A stretch of 61,310 nt of DNA from Leekyejoonella antrihumi (GTDB lineage: Bacteria > Actinomycetota > Actinomycetes > Actinomycetales > Dermatophilaceae): the NCBI RefSeq assembly GCF_007845645.1, contig NZ_VCQV01000033.1:1-61310 (forward strand), read 5' to 3'. Shown here one piece after another: positions 25,582 through 35,162 of this stretch (positions are counted from its first letter, which is position 1; every line of letters begins with the position of its first letter). Both the position numbers and the translations under genes were made by a program. The notes below the pieces were generated by a model that saw nothing but the letters and a program-made list of their open reading frames with translations, was not told the origin of the DNA and ran no database searches.

Positions 25582-27180
25582 TCACATCCGGAAGACACCG
25601 AAGGCGTCAGTGCCTTCGACAGGGGCGGTATGGATGGCGGACAGGGCCAGGCCCAGCACCGCCCGGGTGTCACGGGGATCGATGATCCCGTCGTCGTAGA
25701 CCATGCCGGAGAGCACCAACGGCATCGACTCGGCCTCGATCTGCTGCTCGATGGCCAGGCGGACGGCCTGTGCACCGTCCTCGTCGAAGGGCTTGTTCTG
25801 CGCCTGAGCCGAGGCCTTCGAGACGGTGTACACCACTTCGGCCAACTGCTGTGGACCCATGACCGACGACCTGGCGGACGGCCAGCTGAACAGGAACCTC
25901 GGGTCGTAGGCCCGTCCACACATCCCGTAGTGCCCGGCGCCGTACGAGGCACCCATCAGCAACGAGATGTGCGGGACGGTCGAGTTCGACACGGCGTTGA
26001 TCATCATCGAGCCGTGCTTGATGATGCCGCCCTGCTCGTACTCCTTGCCGACCATGTATCCGGTCGTGTTGTGCAGGAAGAGCAGTGGGGTATCCGACCT
26101 GTTCGCCAGCTGGATGAACTGCGCCGCCTTCTGCGCCTCCGCACTGAAGAGGACACCGCGTGCGTTGGCGAGGATGCCGATGCGGAAGCCGTGCAGCTGG
26201 GCCCAGCCGGTCACCAGTGAGCTGCCGTAGAGCGGCTTGAACTCGTCGAAGTCGCTGTCGTCGACGATCCGGGCAATGACCTCGCGAGGGTCGAACGGGG
26301 ACTTGAGATCCTCCGGGACGATCCCGATGAGCTCCTCGGGGTCATACCGCGGTGGGAGCGGGTTCGCGGTGTCCGGCTGAGACTGCTTCTTCCAGCCGAG
26401 CCTGGCCACGATGCGACGCCCGATCCGGATGGCGTCCTGCTCGTCGAGTGCGTAGTAGTCGGCCAGGCCGGACTGTCGCGCGTGCATCGAGGCACCACCC
26501 AGTGACTCGTCGTCACTCTCTTCGCCGGTCGCAGCCTTCACCAGCGGCGGGCCGGCGAGGAAGACCTTCGACTGTTCCTCGATCATCACGACGTGGTCAC
26601 TCATGCCCGGCAGGTAGGCGCCGCCTGCAGTGGAGTTGCCGAATACGATGGAGATCGTGGGCACCCCCGCGCGTGACAGCCGTGTCATGTTGCGGAACAT
26701 CGCCCCGCCGGGGATGAACACGTCCTTTTGCGTGGGCAGGTCGGCACCGCCGGACTCAACGAGCGTGATCAGCGGCAGTCGGTTCTGCTCGACGATGGCG
26801 TGCAGCCGCTGTGTCTTGCGCATCGACCACGGGTTGCTCGCACCGCCGCGGACCGTCGGATCGTTGGCGATAATAAGGCATTCGACGTCGTTCACGACTC
26901 CGATGCCCGCAACGATGCTGCCTCCGACCGCGAAGTCCGAGCCCCATCCGGCCAAGGCGCAGAGCTCGAGGAACGGGCTCTCCCGGTCCAACAGCAGCTC
27001 GATCCGCTCACGCGCGGTCTGCTTGCCTCGCGAATGGTGCCGGTCGATCGCCTTCGGTCCGCCACCGGTGACAGCCTTCGCCTGCTCACCCGCGATCTCC
27101 TCGAGCTTCGTGGTCATTGCGGCGGCTGCCGCCTGGAACTCCGCGGACGACGAGTCCACCATGGTGGGTAGCCGTGTCAT
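25582..27180 (-). CDS. Acyl-CoA carboxylase beta subunit (carboxyltransferase)
   Basis: The 532-aa carboxyltransferase has both crotonase-like halves. The N-terminal oxyanion region contains FGNSTAGGAYLPGMSDHVVM and VFLAGPPLVKAATGEE, and the C-terminal half has NTTGYMVGKEYEQGGIIKHG and ASYGAGHYGMCGRAYDP. The SKVFLAGPP style is closer to what I recall of geranyl-CoA carboxylase (AtuC) than of methylcrotonyl-CoA carboxylase, which usually reads GTIFLGGPP. It transfers the carboxyl group from biotin to an alpha,beta-unsaturated acyl-CoA. It lies between the AtuA and alpha subunit genes and almost abuts the latter. Substrate identity is inference. Confidence 0.92.
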   Translation of the reverse strand: MTRLPTMVDSSSAEFQAAAAAMTTKLEEIAGEQAKAVTGGGPKAIDRHHSRGKQTARERIELLLDRESPFLELCALAGWGSDFAVGGSIVAGIGVVNDVECLIIANDPTVRGGASNPWSMRKTQRLHAIVEQNRLPLITLVESGGADLPTQKDVFIPGGAMFRNMTRLSRAGVPTISIVFGNSTAGGAYLPGMSDHVVMIEEQSKVFLAGPPLVKAATGEESDDESLGGASMHARQSGLADYYALDEQDAIRIGRRIVARLGWKKQSQPDTANPLPPRYDPEELIGIVPEDLKSPFDPREVIARIVDDSDFDEFKPLYGSSLVTGWAQLHGFRIGILANARGVLFSAEAQKAAQFIQLANRSDTPLLFLHNTTGYMVGKEYEQGGIIKHGSMMINAVSNSTVPHISLLMGASYGAGHYGMCGRAYDPRFLFSWPSARSSVMGPQQLAEVVYTVSKASAQAQNKPFDEDGAQAVRLAIEQQIEAESMPLVLSGMVYDDGIIDPRDTRAVLGLALSAIHTAPVEGTDAFGVFRM

Positions 27181-27259
27181 GACGCACGTCCCGTCAGGTG
27201 GCGTCGATCTACCTCAGCGTGACTCATGTCTCTCATTTCCTCGCAGCCTGGCAGACTCA

Positions 27260-28987
27260 TTACTTGGCTTCCTGCAACAGCGTTTTGGGTACGTCGACGT
27301 ATCGGGAACGCAGCCACTCCCCCAGGCCCTTCGCCTGCGGGTCGAATCGAGCGTTGTAGGCGACGCCCTCGCCAAGGATGCCGTCGACCACGAAGTTGAC
27401 TGAACGCATCGTCGGCAGCACGGTTCGTCGAACGGTCAGCGAGGCGGTCTCGGGCAACAGCTCCTGCAATCGGGAAACCGTCAGGGTGTTCACCATCCAG
27501 GCGAAGGCTGCGTCACTGCGAGCCCACACACCGATGTTGGCGCTGCCGCCCTTGTCTCCGCTCCTCGCACCGCATACCGCGCCCAACGGAGCGCGTTCGG
27601 TCTCGCCGGTGGGGGCCTCGGGAAGGGTGGCGTCCTCGCCGGTCAACGGCTCGACATGCTGCGTCTGGGTCGGCGCGTCGATCGTCACGCGCGTGCCGTC
27701 CGGCAGCACCACATGGTGATCGGGAGCCGACTGCGGCACATAGCCAGGAGTGAAGACTCCGTAGGCCTGACCGCGGGTCGGCGGAGTCGTGACATGGAAC
27801 CCAGGGATGCTGCCCAGCGCGATCTCCACGGCTGCATTGGAGAATGCCCGCCCGACCTTGCGCTCGTCACTGTCCCGGGCAACGACGCTCAGCAGCGCAG
27901 TTGCAGCCTGTTCGGTGTCGGCATCCGGGTGCTCGGTGCGAGCCAGATCCCAGGTCACCTGCGCCGGCTGCACCTGCAGAGCATCCTCGAACTGCCTACG
28001 CACCAGGGCAGCCTTGGCCTCGATGTCGAGGCCGGTGAGGACGAAGACCATCTCGTTGCGGAAGCCGCCGAGTGCGTTGCAGGACACCTTGACGTCGGCA
28101 GGCGGGGCCTCGCCACGGGCGCCGCTCAGGCTGACCCGGTCGGGCCCGACCTGGGCGACCTTCACCTGGTCGAGCCGCATTGTGACATCGGGTCCGGGAT
28201 ACCGCGCGTCACCGATCTCATAGAGCAGCTGAGCGAGCACGGTGTCGGTGGTCACCGCACCGCCGGTGCCCTCGTGCTTGGTGATCACGCTGGTGCCATC
28301 GTCGTGAATCTCGGCGATGGGGAAGCCCGGTCGGATCATCTCTCCGACCTCTTCGAAGAAGGAGTAGTTGCCACCGGTCGCCTGGGTGCCGCACTCGATG
28401 ATGTGGCCAGCCGCCGTCGCACCGGCCAGTGCGTCGAAATCCGTACGTTGCCAGTCGAAGTGCGCAATTGCGGGACCGATGATTACCGAGGCGTCGGTCA
28501 CTCGCCCCGTGATCAGGACGTCCGCTCCGGCTCGCAGGCCCTCGGCGATGCCGAAGGCTCCGAGGTAGGCGTGAGCAGCCAGCGGCTCACCGAGCTCGAG
28601 CTCACCGGCTCGGGAGGTCAGGTCATCGCCGGCGACGTATCCGATCCGAGGGGAGAGACCGAGCTTCTTTGCGGTCTCGACGAGCGCCGTGGCGAGGCCT
28701 TCGGGGTTGACGCCTCCCGCATTCGCGACGAGTGTGACGCCCCGCTCCATCGCGAGACCGAGGCAGTCCTCCACCTGGCGCAGGTAGGTCTTTGCGTAGC
28801 CCGTCGATGGATCTTTCGCCCGGTCACGAGCAAGAATCAGCATCGTGAGCTCCGCCAGGTAGTCCCCCGTCAGCACGTCGAGATCGCCACCCTCGAGCAT
28901 TTCGCGCATGGCGCTGAAGCGGTCTCCGTAGAAGCCGGAGCAGTTGCCCACCCGCAGCACGTCGGCGGTACGCCCTATCGAAGTCAT
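27260..28987 (-). CDS. atuA: AtuA-like acyclic terpene utilisation family protein
   Basis: The 575-aa protein has the AtuA (DUF1446) N-terminal domain (VLRVGNCSGFYGDRFSAMREML; TLVANAGGVNPEGLA; DVLITGRVTDASVIIGPAI) and a C-terminal AtuA-like domain (AVCGARSGDKGGSANIGVWARSD). AtuA is required for citronellol/geraniol breakdown in Pseudomonas, but its reaction is not firmly established. It is the first gene of the minus-strand operon, divergent from the acyl-CoA dehydrogenase gene over the 20-bp palindrome. Its presence is the main reason to call this an Atu-type cluster instead of a leucine-degradation cluster. Confidence 0.88.
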   Translation of the reverse strand: MTSIGRTADVLRVGNCSGFYGDRFSAMREMLEGGDLDVLTGDYLAELTMLILARDRAKDPSTGYAKTYLRQVEDCLGLAMERGVTLVANAGGVNPEGLATALVETAKKLGLSPRIGYVAGDDLTSRAGELELGEPLAAHAYLGAFGIAEGLRAGADVLITGRVTDASVIIGPAIAHFDWQRTDFDALAGATAAGHIIECGTQATGGNYSFFEEVGEMIRPGFPIAEIHDDGTSVITKHEGTGGAVTTDTVLAQLLYEIGDARYPGPDVTMRLDQVKVAQVGPDRVSLSGARGEAPPADVKVSCNALGGFRNEMVFVLTGLDIEAKAALVRRQFEDALQVQPAQVTWDLARTEHPDADTEQAATALLSVVARDSDERKVGRAFSNAAVEIALGSIPGFHVTTPPTRGQAYGVFTPGYVPQSAPDHHVVLPDGTRVTIDAPTQTQHVEPLTGEDATLPEAPTGETERAPLGAVCGARSGDKGGSANIGVWARSDAAFAWMVNTLTVSRLQELLPETASLTVRRTVLPTMRSVNFVVDGILGEGVAYNARFDPQAKGLGEWLRSRYVDVPKTLLQEAK

Positions 28988-29060
28988 GCGTCATTCCCCG
29001 TTCGGTGGTGCGAGCGATGCATCGGGTCCATGCAACGAACAGTGGCACATTCCAAGAAAT

Positions 29061-29080
29061 CAATCAAGCATGCTTGATTG
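29061..29080. promoter_or_regulatory. Perfect 20-bp palindrome, probable TetR operator
   Basis: CAATCAAGCATGCTTGATTG is a perfect dyad in the 122-bp gap between atuA (28987) and the acyl-CoA dehydrogenase (29110). It is positioned to control both directions. The TetR gene at the end of the operon is the natural candidate to bind it. Confidence 0.8.
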
Positions 29081-29109
29081 TTTCGATGGTTCCCGGCTAC
29101 CGTTCGATC

Positions 29110-30258
29110 ATGCAGTTCACTGATGATCACCAGGCCTTCCGAGCTTCCGTACGGCAACTGGTCGATACCGAGATCAATCCGCATGTCGACGAATGGGAGG
29201 ATGCCGGGGCCTTTCCTGCCCACGATCTCTTCCCCAAACTCTCGGCCGTCGGCCTGCTCGGACTCGAATACGAGCCGGAATACGGTGGCGAAGGCGCGGA
29301 CCACTCCTTCACGATGATCGCCTGCGAGGAGCTGGGCCGGATCAACGCCGGTGGCATCCCCATGGCCATCAATGTCCAGTCCAACATGGCCACGCCGTCC
29401 CTGGCCGAGTACGGCACCGCCGAGCAGAAGCGCCAGTTCCTCGCTCCGGCGATCGCCGGCACCGCGGTCGCCGCCATCGGCGTCACCGAGCCGGATACCG
29501 GTTCCGATGTGTCCGCGCTCCGCACGAAGGCAAAGCGCGACGGGGATGACTGGGTCATCACCGGACGCAAGCTCTACATCACCAACGGCACGCAGGCCGA
29601 CTGGATCTGCCTGCTGACGCGCACATCTGACGAGGGCGGCTTCCGCGGCATGTCGCAGATCATCGTGCCCACCGACTCCCCCGGCTTCTCCGTGTCCCGC
29701 AAGCTCGACAAGCTCGGCAACCGCTCGTCCGACACGGCCGAGCTCATCTTCGACGAGGTCCGCGTGCCCGTGGCCAACACGATCGGCACCGAAGGTCGCG
29801 GATTCCAGCAGCAGATGAAGCAGTTCGAGATCGAGCGGATGTCCTGCGCCTACGCGGTCGTCGGCCAGTGCGACGTCGCCCTGGAGCGACTGCGCGAATA
29901 TCTCCACCAACGCACGACGTTCGGCAAGTCACTCGCGTCCAAGCAGTACGTCGCATTCCGCGTCACCGAGCTCGCCGCGCAACTGGACCTGCTGCGCCAT
30001 CACAACTACGCCACCTGCGAGGCTCTCGTCGCCGGGCAGGACATCACCCGCATGGCCGCGGTCGCCAAGCTCACCGCAGGGCGCCTGGTCCGCGAGGTCG
30101 CCGATCTATGTATGCAGTTCCACGGCGGCATCGGCTACATGGAAGAGACCTGGACGGCACGATTCTTCCGTGATGCACGCCTGGCGTCCATCGGTGGTGG
30201 CGCCGACGAGGTCATGCTGCAGGTGCTTTCTCGCCTCGACGGTTTCCCGACCAGCTGA
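29110..30258 (+). CDS. Acyl-CoA dehydrogenase of the Atu-type cluster
   Basis: From ATG 29110 the product is 382 aa and begins MQFTDDHQAFRASVRQLV, as usual for the family. The FAD-contact segments AIGVTEPDTGSDVSAL and KLYITNGTQADWICLLTRT and the C-terminal FHGGIGYMEETWTARFFRDARL with GGGADEVMLQ are present. It should introduce an alpha,beta double bond in an acyl-CoA, making the substrate for the carboxylase; in the Atu pathway citronellyl-CoA dehydrogenase (AtuD) does this. An in-frame ATG at 29086 is an alternative start; neither has a strong ribosome site. CoA ligase genes follow on the same strand. Confidence 0.9.
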   Translation: MQFTDDHQAFRASVRQLVDTEINPHVDEWEDAGAFPAHDLFPKLSAVGLLGLEYEPEYGGEGADHSFTMIACEELGRINAGGIPMAINVQSNMATPSLAEYGTAEQKRQFLAPAIAGTAVAAIGVTEPDTGSDVSALRTKAKRDGDDWVITGRKLYITNGTQADWICLLTRTSDEGGFRGMSQIIVPTDSPGFSVSRKLDKLGNRSSDTAELIFDEVRVPVANTIGTEGRGFQQQMKQFEIERMSCAYAVVGQCDVALERLREYLHQRTTFGKSLASKQYVAFRVTELAAQLDLLRHHNYATCEALVAGQDITRMAAVAKLTAGRLVREVADLCMQFHGGIGYMEETWTARFFRDARLASIGGGADEVMLQVLSRLDGFPTS

Positions 30259-30282
30259 TCCTCAGCTGGACAGGAACCGTCA

Positions 30283-31494
30283 ATGGACTTCGGAATCGGC
30301 AGCTGGCTGACCTATCTGCAGCTTGAAGCGCGCACCAACGCTCTGGCGGATGCGCTTCGCCGGCACGGGGTGCGACCGGGCGACCGGGTTGCCACGCTGA
30401 CGTTGAACAGCCCGCAGATGCTGGAGATCCTGTTCGCCGTCGCCAAGCTCGGCGCCATCTGCGTGCCGATCAACTTCCGGCTCTCGGCTTCCGAGGTCCA
30501 TTACATCCTCGCGCCCTCGGGCGCATCGGTCGTCTTCGAGTCGTCGTCCCTGACTTGCACCGTCTCGGCCGCGCCACTTTCCACATCGGCGCACTCGGCG
30601 TGCACACTGTGCCCTTCGCCTACCTCGGCGCCTGCAGCGTGATCATGGAGTCCTTCACCCCTGAGAGGTGGCTCGATGTGGTGGAGACGTATCGCGTCAC
30701 CAAGGCCTTTCTGGTGCCCGCGATGTGGGCTGCGGTCGCCCAGTCGCCGTCGCTGGCAGCAAGAGACCTCGACTCGTTGACCTTCGCGATCTCGGGCGGC
30801 GCGCCCTGCCCGATAGTCGTGATCAAGGCGCTGCAGGCTCACGGGATGGCCTTTGCCGAAGGCTTCGGGATGACCGAGACGGCCCCGGGTGCCGCCTGTC
30901 TACAGCCGGAGGACGTGCTGGAGCACTCCGGCTCGATCGGCCGACCGGTGCCGCACATGGACTTCCGTCTCGTCGACCAGTCGGGGCACGAGGTGCCGGT
31001 CGGCGAAGTAGGCGAGCTGACGGTGCGCGGACCGAACGTCTTCGTCGGGTACTGGGATGACCCGGTGGCCACGGAAGAAGCCTTCGACGACGGCTGGTTT
31101 CACACCGGCGACCTCGGGGTCGTCGACGAAGATGGGTTCTACCGCCTCGTAGACCGGTTGAAGGACATGATCATCACCGGCGGCGAAAACGTCTACCCGA
31201 TCGAGGTGGAGCAGGTCATCTACGAACACCCCGATGTCGTCGAGGTTGCGGTCGTGGGCGTTCCCGACGACCAGTGTGGTGAGCTGGTGATAGGCATCGT
31301 TGTCACCACTCAAAACAGTGACCTGACCGGCGACACCCTGGTTAGATGGACGCGTGAGCGAATCGCTCACTACAAGGCTCCTCGACGCATCGAGTTCGTC
31401 ACCGAGCTCCCCCCGCAATGCGACTGGCAAAATACTCAAACGCGAACTGCGCCGCACGGTTGGCGGCGGCCCTCACTCTGTGAACAGGTGACCT
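30283..31494 (+). pseudogene. Acyl-CoA ligase pseudogene lacking the P-loop region
   Basis: The 5' part (to about 30550) reads as an AMP-binding ligase N-terminus (LEARTNALADALRRHGVRPGDRVA). The next part, in another frame from about 30560, resumes at FHIGALGVHTVPFAYLGA. About 100 residues that should lie between, including the YTSGTTGxPKG nucleotide loop, are missing. The rest (EGFGMTETAPGAA; GWFHTGDLGVVDEDGFY; KDMIITGGENVYPIEVE) is good, but one extra C in a six-C run near 31413 throws the final catalytic-Lys motif (NATGKILKREL) out of frame. Near the start, GSW joins LTYLQLEAR, suggesting another small deletion. It is non-functional and precedes an intact ligase. Confidence 0.85.
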
Positions 31495-31495
31495 C

Positions 31496-33097
31496 ATGAA
31501 ACCCGACCTCTCCCTTCTCCAGCCGCTCGACGTGAACCTCGCGACGCGGGTGAATGTCGGCGACTCGCTCAGCCGTGGCGCTGCGCAGTTCCCGAGCCGC
31601 GCAGCGATCATCGACCAGGGCACCTCGGTCAGCTACGGCGCGCTGAACGATGCGGCCGAGCGCACGGCTGCGGCACTGCTCGACCTCGGCATAGAGCACC
31701 AGGAGCCCGTGGCGATGGTCATGAGCAACTCGTGGCAGGTCCTCGCGGTGTACTACGGATGCGCGAAGGCGGGTCTGGTCGCTCTGCCGATGAACTTCCT
31801 GCTCGCGCCGACCGACCAGCGGTGGATTCTCGCAGATGCAGGCGCCCGGATCGCGGTGGTATCGGCCGATCTGGTGCCGACCCTCGAAGAGGTGCTTGCC
31901 GACGCGCCGGGCATCGAGACGGTCATCGTCGTGGGTGACGGACCGACGCAGGTTGCAGGGCGAGACACCCACGACTGGCAGCGCCTGCTGGATGCGCGTG
32001 ACGGGCACACCGTCGAAGTGGCGGTCGACGACCGCGACACGGTGCAGTGCCTCTACACCTCCGGCACCACCTCTCGGCCGAAGGGCGTGCTGATCAGCCA
32101 TGTGAGCCTGCAGATCGCCCTGCTCAGCAACGCGATCATCGCCAATCATCGCTGGGGCCATGACTGGACCGTGCTGCTGAACGTCCTACCGATGTTTCAC
32201 ACCACGGCGCTCAACACCATCTGCATGCCGACCCTGACCGTCGGCGGCACCATCGTGCTTCCGGGCCCCTTCAACCCGGACACCGTGCTGGACGCCATCG
32301 AGCAGCACCGGGTGACACACGTGATGATGCTGCCGGTGATGCACGGCGCCTGCCTTGCCGCCCAGCGCGGCAGGGCTCGCGATCTGAGCAGTGTGCGCAC
32401 CGCGCTTTACGGCATGACCCCGATGCCTCCGTCCCTCCTGGACCAGGTCGATGACCTCTATCCGAATGCGGAGGTGATCCTGGGCTCTGGGCAGACGGAG
32501 GTTGTTCCGGCCACCGTCATGCAGTGGACGGAGCATCGACACACAGCTGCCGACTCGTGGGGCCCGTCGGCTCCCACCGTCATGACCCAGATCATGGATC
32601 CCGACGGTGCGGTGCTGTCCGCCGACCAGACCGGCGAGATCGTGTATCGCGGACCGCACGTGTGCAGCGGCTACTGGAACAATCCGGCGGCGAATGCCAC
32701 GGCCTTCGCCCACGGCTGGTTCCACAGCAGCGATGTCGGTCACCTCGACGAGGCGGGCGTGGTGTGGTTCACCGACCGCCTCAAGGACATCATCAAGTCC
32801 GGCGGCGAGAACGTGTCGTCCGTCTCGGTCGAGAGCGTCGTGGCCGACGCGCCGGGCGTCGCCGAGTGCGCCGTCATCGGGCTGCCGGACGCCCGCTGGG
32901 GCGAAGCAGTGTGCGCCGTGGTCGTCCCGGACGGCACCGTTCCGGCAGAAGATCTCGAGGCCGGGGTCATCGCCTACGCCAAGGCACACCTGGCCGGGTT
33001 CCAGGTGCCCAAGTCGGTGCGGACCGCGCAGGTCCTGCCGAAGACCGCGACCGGCAAGATCATCAAGCACATCGTCCGCGAGAACCTCAACAAGTAG
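31496..33097 (+). CDS. AMP-dependent acyl-CoA ligase
   Basis: The 533-aa enzyme is complete: P-loop YTSGTTSRPKGVLISH near residue 187, LGSGQTEVVPATV, GWFHSSDVGHLDEAG, LKDIIKSGGENVSS and the C-terminal catalytic lysine motif LPKTATGKIIKHI. It activates a carboxylic acid to its CoA thioester through an acyl-adenylate. It starts right after the pseudogene's original stop and is probably transcribed with the acyl-CoA dehydrogenase gene. In this context it would activate the acid that enters the Atu-like pathway; AtuH has this role in Pseudomonas. The chain length of the substrate cannot be read from the sequence. Confidence 0.92.
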   Translation: MKPDLSLLQPLDVNLATRVNVGDSLSRGAAQFPSRAAIIDQGTSVSYGALNDAAERTAAALLDLGIEHQEPVAMVMSNSWQVLAVYYGCAKAGLVALPMNFLLAPTDQRWILADAGARIAVVSADLVPTLEEVLADAPGIETVIVVGDGPTQVAGRDTHDWQRLLDARDGHTVEVAVDDRDTVQCLYTSGTTSRPKGVLISHVSLQIALLSNAIIANHRWGHDWTVLLNVLPMFHTTALNTICMPTLTVGGTIVLPGPFNPDTVLDAIEQHRVTHVMMLPVMHGACLAAQRGRARDLSSVRTALYGMTPMPPSLLDQVDDLYPNAEVILGSGQTEVVPATVMQWTEHRHTAADSWGPSAPTVMTQIMDPDGAVLSADQTGEIVYRGPHVCSGYWNNPAANATAFAHGWFHSSDVGHLDEAGVVWFTDRLKDIIKSGGENVSSVSVESVVADAPGVAECAVIGLPDARWGEAVCAVVVPDGTVPAEDLEAGVIAYAKAHLAGFQVPKSVRTAQVLPKTATGKIIKHIVRENLNK

Positions 33098-33150
33098 CGA
33101 CCCGCGAGTTCCGGCACCTCGACCCGCTCGGCCGAACGCTCCGCCCCGCT

Positions 33151-33197
33151 GATCGAGTAGCGCGCGAGGCCCCAGGCCGAGCGGGCGTGTCGAGATC
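33151..33197. repeat. REP-like inverted repeat between convergent genes
   Basis: GATCGAGTAGCGCGCGAGG at 33151 pairs imperfectly with the GCGGGCGTGTCGAGATC part ending at 33197. Such GATCGAGTAGC...GTGTCGAGATC units recur in actinobacterial intergenic DNA. Here it lies between the ligase stop and the convergent channel gene and could act as a two-way terminator. Confidence 0.6.
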
Positions 33198-33213
33198 CGG
33201 TTGCCTTGCCGTG

Positions 33214-35124
33214 TCAGTCCTGCGTGCGCTCGTGCCGACTGAGCCAGCCCGGGCGGGCGACCCTCAGTCGCAGCACTCGCTCGGACTCGTTCGCCTCACG
33301 CACATCGCGCACCCGACCCTCGAGCAGCATCGTCAGTGACACCAACCCCACCAGTCTGGTCGAGTCGTCCCGGTCGACCACCGGCATCTTGTCGACCTCG
33401 TTGGCCGCCATCGCATTTGCCGTTTCACGCAGCGTCTGGTCGGCATGCGTCACGAGGGGCGCGGTGATGCAGAGCTCAGCCACGGGTCGGTCGCCCTGAT
33501 TCTTGTGCACCGCAGTCTCCAGCTGCGTGCGGGTGACCACACCGACCAGGGTGTCCACACCGGTGACCACCGGGTAGAGCATCTGGCGACGGCTGTCCGT
33601 CTTGTCCGGATCCACACCGCTGATTTCGGCCAGCGCGTCCACGGCGCTCAGATCGCTCTCGTAGCTCAGGATGTCCCTCGACATGACCTCGCCGACGAAG
33701 TAGATCTCCAACGGGTCCACGTCGTACTCACGGGTGAGGTGATACCCGCGCCGGGCGATCTTCTCGGTGAGCACCGAGCGCTTCAACAGCAGCGCCGAGA
33801 CCGCGAATGCCGTTGACGCCCCGATGATCAGGGGCAGGATCGCATCGAACCGGCCGGTCAGCTCAAGCGCAAAGACCACGCCGGTGAAGGGTGAACGCAT
33901 CACCCCGCCGAGCACACCAGCCAGCGCCACCAGCGCCCAGAACCCGGGTCCCACGTGCGGAAAGATCTGTGTCTCCAGCGCGCCGAGCGCGCCGCCGATC
34001 ATGAACATCGGGGCGAGCACACCGCCGGAGGTCCCCGATCCGAGCGACAACGACCAGATCAGCGTCTTGACGATGAGTATGCCGATCACCAGCTGGGTCG
34101 TGATCGACCCGTCCAGCTCGGAGCCGATGATGTTGTAGCCCACGCCCAGTGCTTGCGGAACGATCATCCCACCGATACCGATGATGACTCCGCCGATGGC
34201 CGGCCACCACATCCAGTGCACGGGCAGCCGCCGGAATCCGTCCTCTGCCGCATACACCAGGATGGTCGCGACAATGGCCAGCAGACCGGCGATGACGCCG
34301 GACAGGACGCAAAGCAGTTCGGCCAGCGGCGTGATGTGCAACGCTCCGTGCACCGGGAAGAGCACCCCAGAGCCCAGCAGCGGATGGCGCACGACAGTGG
34401 CAACGCACACCGCGGTCGCCACCGGCACAAAGCTGCGCGGGCGCCACTCGAAGAGCAGCAGCTCGACCGCGAGCATGATGGCGGCGAATGGCGTGTTGAA
34501 GGTCGCCGCCATGCCCGCAGAGGCACCGGCCACCAGCAGAGTCTTGCGCTCATCGGCGGTGAGCCGCAGGAACTGCGCGAACAGCGATCCCACCGCACCG
34601 CCGGTCATGATGATCGGCCCCTCGGCACCGAACGGGCCACCGGTGCCGATGGCGATTGCTGAGGAGATTGGTTTGAGCACGGCAACCCGCGGCTGAATCT
34701 TGCTGCCGCCCAGCAGGATTGCCTCGATCGCCTCGGGCATCCCGTGACCGCGGATCTTCTCGGACCCATATCGCGCCATCAGGCCGATGACCAGGCCACC
34801 GATGATCGGCGCCAGCAGCACGATGTACCAGTGGTCGTGCCCTCCGCCGGGCGCCACGAGCTTGGTGTCAACGCGCTGATAGAAGATCGCGTTGGTGATC
34901 AGCCCGATCAGGCGCAGCAGCGCCCAGGCGACCACGGCGCTCACCGCACCGATGGGAACCGCAAGCGCGGCGATCAACACCAGTCGTGGTGTCGCCCGGA
35001 AGTCGCCCAGGTGATGGATGTCGCGCGGCACATCGTTCGGCGCGATCGGCGTGGCGTTGCTCAACAGGTCACTCGCAGTCGGTCTCGTCTTATGTCGTGT
35101 CACGACTATGTCGTGCCACGACAT
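33214..35124 (-). CDS. ClC-family chloride channel with CBS pair
   Basis: This product of about 636 aa has ten or more membrane helices, ClC motifs GTGGPFGAEGPIIM, GSGTSGGVLAPMF and a C-terminal Bateman module of two CBS domains (around VMSRDILSYESDLSAVDAL and LCITAPLVTHADQTLRETA). CBS domains often bind adenine nucleotides and gate the channel. The start is uncertain: ATG 35160 almost touches the divergent marR start, and ATG 35124 lies in the palindrome at 35106-35126. I report 35124; a start further inside is possible. The arrangement suggests control by the divergent MarR protein. Confidence 0.88.
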   Translation of the reverse strand: MSWHDIVVTRHKTRPTASDLLSNATPIAPNDVPRDIHHLGDFRATPRLVLIAALAVPIGAVSAVVAWALLRLIGLITNAIFYQRVDTKLVAPGGGHDHWYIVLLAPIIGGLVIGLMARYGSEKIRGHGMPEAIEAILLGGSKIQPRVAVLKPISSAIAIGTGGPFGAEGPIIMTGGAVGSLFAQFLRLTADERKTLLVAGASAGMAATFNTPFAAIMLAVELLLFEWRPRSFVPVATAVCVATVVRHPLLGSGVLFPVHGALHITPLAELLCVLSGVIAGLLAIVATILVYAAEDGFRRLPVHWMWWPAIGGVIIGIGGMIVPQALGVGYNIIGSELDGSITTQLVIGILIVKTLIWSLSLGSGTSGGVLAPMFMIGGALGALETQIFPHVGPGFWALVALAGVLGGVMRSPFTGVVFALELTGRFDAILPLIIGASTAFAVSALLLKRSVLTEKIARRGYHLTREYDVDPLEIYFVGEVMSRDILSYESDLSAVDALAEISGVDPDKTDSRRQMLYPVVTGVDTLVGVVTRTQLETAVHKNQGDRPVAELCITAPLVTHADQTLRETANAMAANEVDKMPVVDRDDSTRLVGLVSLTMLLEGRVRDVREANESERVLRLRVARPGWLSRHERTQD

Positions 35125-35126
35125 AG
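35106..35126. promoter_or_regulatory. Palindrome between clcB-like and marR genes
   Basis: CTATGTCGTG and CACGACATAG form two perfect 10-bp arms around a single C. A further TATGTCGTG/TCACGAC copy lies directly to the left (35091-35107). The position between divergent channel and MarR genes is typical for a MarR operator. Confidence 0.75.
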
Positions 35127-35162
35127 TATCGTAAAGACAGACCTCTACGAAGGGCCTCATCC

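Noticed and set aside
24745-26220. 491-codon plus-strand frame across the carboxylase genes
   Set aside because: It lies opposite two strongly supported carboxylase subunits and has no recognisable domain.
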